Origin: CAYGVT01 sp964353355
Lineage (GTDB): Archaea > Thermoplasmatota > DTKX01 > GCA-020343715
Length of the DNA stretch: 64,000 bases
NCBI GenBank assembly: GCA_964353355.1
Contig: CAYGVT010000159.1
Location: forward strand, 55,828-119,827
Direction: 5' to 3'
Shown: in pieces, positions 61,901 to 64,000 of the stretch
Numbering within the stretch: the stretch's first letter is position 1
Layout: each line of letters starts with the position of its first letter
Notes under the pieces: model-generated
Seen by the model: the letters and a program-made list of their open reading frames with translations, nothing else
Database searches by the model: none
Told to the model about the DNA's origin: nothing
Made by a program: the position numbers and the translations under genes

Positions 61901-62403
61901 CGGACGACCCGAAGACCTACATTCGCGCGAGCGCTCCCTTCGAGGTGGTGCTGCCATCGCTGAGGGTGACGCGCGTGGACGTCGACCCGCCGCGGCCCGA
62001 ATCGGGGGCCATCGTGACGGTGCGGGTGGTGCTGTACAATGCGGGCCCCGTGGACGTGGTGAACGTGACCGTGACGATGCCGGGCTCGGAGGACGAGGTC
62101 GTCGCGAGCATCGCCAAGGAGGGGGAGGCGACGGCGACGTTTGTGTGGGTGGCGGAGGGGCATGGGAAGGTCCGGCTCGAGGGCGAGGTGAGGTTCGGGC
62201 CGGGGGAGCACGCGGTGGCGTGGGCGAGGGTGATCGAGGTAAGTGACGAGGGAGCCGGGGGAGAATCGTGGTGGGCCCTCGCGGTCGCGCTCGCAATGGC
62301 CGTCGCGGTGACGGTGCTGCTGGCCACCATGAGGCGCAGCCGTAAGCAAGCGGGGATTGAGCCCGCCGATGCATCGGCCGATGGGCGGGACCGGGCGGAA
62401 TGA
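58963..62403 (+). CDS. Large membrane-anchored surface protein, mosaic composition
   Basis: A 1,146-residue extracellular protein with an N-terminal signal/anchor helix (SIVLLFLLIMALLVFIIYS), a first part of about 410 residues that resembles a beta-propeller or sialidase-like fold (repeated strands such as FMVDEDGIAHLVWFDW and LLVDDHDNLFLFWFDSRTG), then about six Ig-like domains of the NEW3/CARDB kind (about 440-1095, TYRVTLQNLGELDEAV, AAFNVTVGNMGNMPGEA, VVVRNLGNGPEVIELN, VVLYNAGPVDVVNVTV), a C-terminal TM helix (about 1100-1122) and a short charged tail. DNA coding for the first ~405 residues is AT-rich, the rest GC-rich, with a sharp change near 60185. Confidence 0.83.
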   Translation: MAEFEHIKKSIVLLFLLIMALLVFIIYSEGVLASHEYGVESWSNDIRITNYTTPNATMKEYLQVHELTGGTIDVRYVDFKERYYNIVGLFSEVQVDKIGDTIRNRNPAPEYFSNHALYARGNFPQWPGGVFDYFEVEDTYYMAYFNARHLWDSLSLCHYVVDTATIEEDVITVSDLGYATNGGTIPRTYFWTVLTGRLDGQARLHLIIDVMTSYPDGTNQTDLVYMKVSWNPFRVLSKTIWSYPRSEISLHYWRYLDLTIDDRPVICFQDSNGNNIISTVTTIDIWDTHIICEGNLNGFMVDEDGIAHLVWFDWPTYSMMYINVSLEEMKVGTPVIVTRIANASDAAYIEQTWMKIGKTRKDDLLFTFNVNPRTYALSPYGRIDFIVVPQGDFSQPIDPPNTLVNIFSATDCQLLVDDHDNLFLFWFDSRTGTPQLYMKYLARPGIGLEIDPLDWAATRTIRPNETKTIPLRLLNTGTVELDAALGIESNASWEWDLDIDVYRAHLEAYAQVPVTLRVRCPAGARDGESIDIWVNASAGRELSSSLHLIMFVKWRRELDVECRPTFHLVDPGQAATYRVTLQNLGELDEAVRVVMGGTGPPGWTVTPDDMTLAIRRWEVKPIDVTVTSPEDALADDAYMVRMDFQWADGTQAAARLHLRTVVRPSFFVVMDLNRTRVLLRPGEVAAFNVTVGNMGNMPGEAYVEVSTLTDPGEWLVVLSKETMVLEAYEFESLELLLGAPASAMGGEFMVVRVRAYCPRPFSEVTADVSGEVMHILSLAWDPPAIAWDLAPMASGARHLNITSAGNLYETVSFRVDGLETGWAWWLKRDGLEVATVRVGPGETVGVEVWLRVPADAAAGRHALRFYLEAGGATVGRVSLEARVAQVRELSVSVSPVRAVTYAGGHVEMSVVVRNLGNGPEVIELNASGDNVADVTFLLDGANTSTVWVPRGGARTLVVWARVMGSAPAGQGQLWVTAASTDDPKTYIRASAPFEVVLPSLRVTRVDVDPPRPESGAIVTVRVVLYNAGPVDVVNVTVTMPGSEDEVVASIAKEGEATATFVWVAEGHGKVRLEGEVRFGPGEHAVAWARVIEVSDEGAGGESWWALAVALAMAVAVTVLLATMRRSRKQAGIEPADASADGRDRAE

Positions 62404-62636
62404 TGCCGGGACGCGGACTTGGCCTGCGCACACACAATTGATATTCCAGAGGACGCAGTGAATGAATGGCACATCCTCTTTACTAGGTGATGAGATATTC
62501 TTGAGGAACTTAGATGAGGAGATGGTGAACTGAAACCATATCTATTAATATAGAGAAGGATGAGAAATTAACGCGAGTAAATCAAGACGATGTACACACG
62601 AGTGGCGGTCTTGAGGTAACAAGGAGGCTTATATGG

Positions 62637-62960
62637 ATGAGGATGAAGGGAGGTCCACATGATGCCGAAGAGGAGCATAGGCTCCGGCTGCTCCGCAGGG
62701 CCACCTGCACCCGGCTCAAGAAGGGTCATCTGAACATCCTCATCAATCTCAGGGCCAAGCCGTACAAAAGGGACAGTACCATGCACTTGTCGAAGGCTAC
62801 CGGGCTGCCCTATACAACGACAAAGAGATACCTGCAAGACCTATGCCGAATGGGCGCGGTGAGACGGCATGGAGGCCGCGCGCAGCGCCGCTATTACTTC
62901 GAGCTAACCACGACGGGCGGGCTTTTGGTTATGGAATCTCGAAATGGCAGACGTGCATGA
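62637..62960 (+). CDS. Small winged-helix transcriptional regulator
   Basis: A 107-residue protein. The central part reads STMHLSKATGLPYTTTKRYLQDLCRMGAV, a helix-turn-helix with recognition helix, followed by a wing (RRHGGRAQRRYYFELT) and LTTTGGLLVME as the last helix, as in MarR/ArsR-like or archaeal single-domain regulators. A GGAGG at 62623-62627 is nine bases before ATG 62637; ATG 62643 is also in frame. A TATA-like CTTATATGG overlaps this ribosome site. It lies in an AT-rich accessory stretch, with no obvious target gene except the secreted protein downstream. Confidence 0.7.
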   Translation: MRMKGGPHDAEEEHRLRLLRRATCTRLKKGHLNILINLRAKPYKRDSTMHLSKATGLPYTTTKRYLQDLCRMGAVRRHGGRAQRRYYFELTTTGGLLVMESRNGRRA

Positions 62961-63180
62961 GGTTCTTTTCGAGCAACAATCGTATGAGATAAGGTTCTCA
63001 TCCTGCCCTTGGAAATGCTGGGTTGCCATTTTCTGGTGAATCAGCGACAGGTATAAGAAGGTGGCCTCATAAGAGAAACGAGCGCCTCTGAGAAAAGCAA
63101 AAGGGCGGCCAATCAAGGTCGCGATGGGCCGATCGACGAGGCGTACAAGTATAACATCACCGGAAGGAGGATTGAGGAGA

Positions 63181-63777
63181 ATGCGATACTTGAGGACGGT
63201 TACTGTAGTCGCTGGAATCCTGTTCATGATGCTCATGACGAGCATTCCTGTGAGCGCAACAACAGATTGGAGCGAGGAATGTCTCGTGCAATGCATCACG
63301 TCGATTAATGGCCCAGATAGAAAAATTTGGTATAATGAATTTCCAACGAATTATCCACCTACTGCCGAAATGGGATGGTGGACATGGTGGTCTCCAGATG
63401 ACATCGGAATGACAATAAAAATAATAATGGGCAATGAACATGTTGTAATTGATGAGTTCCGCTTCTGGTACAATATTACATTTATTATTGGCATGTGGAT
63501 GGGACCAGACGAATCTGAGATGAGTATTGTCGTAAATGACCTTCCATATTCCGATGAGGTATATCAACATGATCAAGAATATACAATTTTTGAAGGATTT
63601 TGCGAAGCAGAGCAAGATGAGACGGTAGAGACTGATATATCGCTGGTTATTTATGATATTGTCCATTATACGGCAATCACATTATATTTTGAATATTATG
63701 TAGAAGAGCATAATCCGGATTGGAAACCACATACAGCAGGAGATTCGACATTTTTATGGGCAATGCCTTACGAATGA
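63181..63777 (+). CDS. Small secreted protein of unknown function
   Basis: A 198-residue protein with a signal peptide (LRTVTVVAGILFMMLMTSIPVSA) and a mature part rich in Trp, Tyr and acidic residues (EMGWWTWWSPDDIGMTI, FRFWYNITFIIGMWMG). Three cysteines are present in the mature part. No domain was recognised; strands such as ISLVIYDIVHYTAITLYFEYYV suggest a beta sandwich. It has no TM helix at the C-terminus, so it may be released or bound to a partner. GGAGGATTGAGGAG precedes the ATG. Codon use is AT-rich, suggesting a different origin from the GC-rich core. Confidence 0.68.
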   Translation: MRYLRTVTVVAGILFMMLMTSIPVSATTDWSEECLVQCITSINGPDRKIWYNEFPTNYPPTAEMGWWTWWSPDDIGMTIKIIMGNEHVVIDEFRFWYNITFIIGMWMGPDESEMSIVVNDLPYSDEVYQHDQEYTIFEGFCEAEQDETVETDISLVIYDIVHYTAITLYFEYYVEEHNPDWKPHTAGDSTFLWAMPYE

Positions 63778-63874
63778 TTTCATAGGGAATGTCCCACATT
63801 ATAAGATCGAGATTCATTAGGGTAACATTTGCACCTCGGATAACACTTTCTAATCTGGTGGCTTTGGGACATAA

Positions 63875-64000
63875 TTAGTGGGGCGACACATCGAGGGCCT
63901 TCAGGTCGCTCGCTGTTGGCTTGATCTCCCTCCACATGTACTCCGCAGAGAACGCCTCGAAGATGCGTTCGAGCAGCTTCATGTCCCGCTCGAGCACTAT
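63875..64000 (-). CDS. 3' end of an unidentified gene (cut by the window edge)
   Basis: The minus strand carries an open frame of 41 codons ending in TAA at 63875-63877. It reads through LERDMKLLERIFEAFSAEY and KPTASDLKALDVSPH and is GC-rich again. The helix-rich tail does not identify a family. It is included because the frame is clean to the edge and composition changes back to core-like at this point. Confidence 0.5.
   Translation of the reverse strand: MVLERDMKLLERIFEAFSAEYMWREIKPTASDLKALDVSPH

Overview
The window is chromosomal DNA of a high-GC archaeon, most probably an uncultured member of the Thermoplasmatota (inference). The signs are an archaeal initiator tRNA-Met with encoded CCA, TATA boxes about 20-30 bp before start codons (leaderless genes) mixed with Shine-Dalgarno-led genes inside operons, an archaea-specific EhaR-type HAD protein, a CofE-like F420 ligase, an F420H2-oxidase-type flavodiiron protein, a two-subunit 2-oxoacid:ferredoxin oxidoreductase, and many large PKD/TSP3/beta-helix surface proteins with one C-terminal membrane anchor. 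Most of the window looks well above 60% GC by eye. AT-rich islands stand out at about 33.1-33.2, 34.5-34.7, 40.0-42.1, 56.1-56.5, 57.9-58.0, 58.3-60.2 and 62.4-63.9 kb.

Layout. 0-5.6 kb: FolB, an FtsX/LolD-type ABC exporter on the minus strand, a small membrane protein and a CofE-like ligase. 5.7-15.4 kb: a tightly coupled plus-strand operon with two big secreted membrane-anchored proteins (one with a clostripain-like domain that appears to lack its catalytic His and a cytoplasmic zinc ribbon), then PgsB and PgsC of poly-gamma-glutamate synthesis, then a CARDB membrane protein. 15.5-18.5 kb: three overlapping genes for a PfkB kinase, a formyltransferase-like protein and an EhaR-like HAD protein. 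18.5-22.6 kb: minus-strand PKD/LEA-like protein, MFS transporter, glycosyltransferase and GNAT. 22.7-33.0 kb: an oxidative-stress and redox island with a Fur/PerR regulator, rubredoxin, flavodiiron protein, two 50-residue Cys-rich proteins missed by long-ORF calling, rubrerythrin, a ferritin-like protein, KorAB, two peroxiredoxins, a nitroreductase and a thioredoxin-domain YyaL protein.

33.0-42.1 kb: an accessory stretch with a decayed AlbA_2-like gene, a PKD surface protein, an AbiEi/AbiEii type IV toxin-antitoxin pair, a membrane-bound winged-helix regulator, an orphan promoter framed by palindromes, a heptose operon (HddA-GmhA-GmhB), a small winged-helix protein, tRNA-iMet, and beside it an AT-rich two-gene island (PIN-GNAT-EVE fusion plus ASCH protein). 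42.1-53.6 kb: a 2,479-residue and a 1,310-residue surface protein. 53.9-56.1 kb: a PNPOx-family flavoprotein and an M32 carboxypeptidase.

56.1-58.6 kb: a second AbiE-like pair (winged-helix protein plus nucleotidyltransferase) with twin GTTAAT-N5-ATTAAC operators, bracketed by two ~400-bp direct repeats. 58.9-64.0 kb: a surface protein whose first third is AT-rich and remainder GC-rich, a small winged-helix regulator, a small secreted protein and the end of an unidentified gene. The best candidates for undescribed biology are the PIN-GNAT-EVE/ASCH island at the tRNA, the repeat-bracketed AbiE-like cassette, and the polyglutamate operon without a visible PgsA. All identifications come from reading the sequence; no database search was run.
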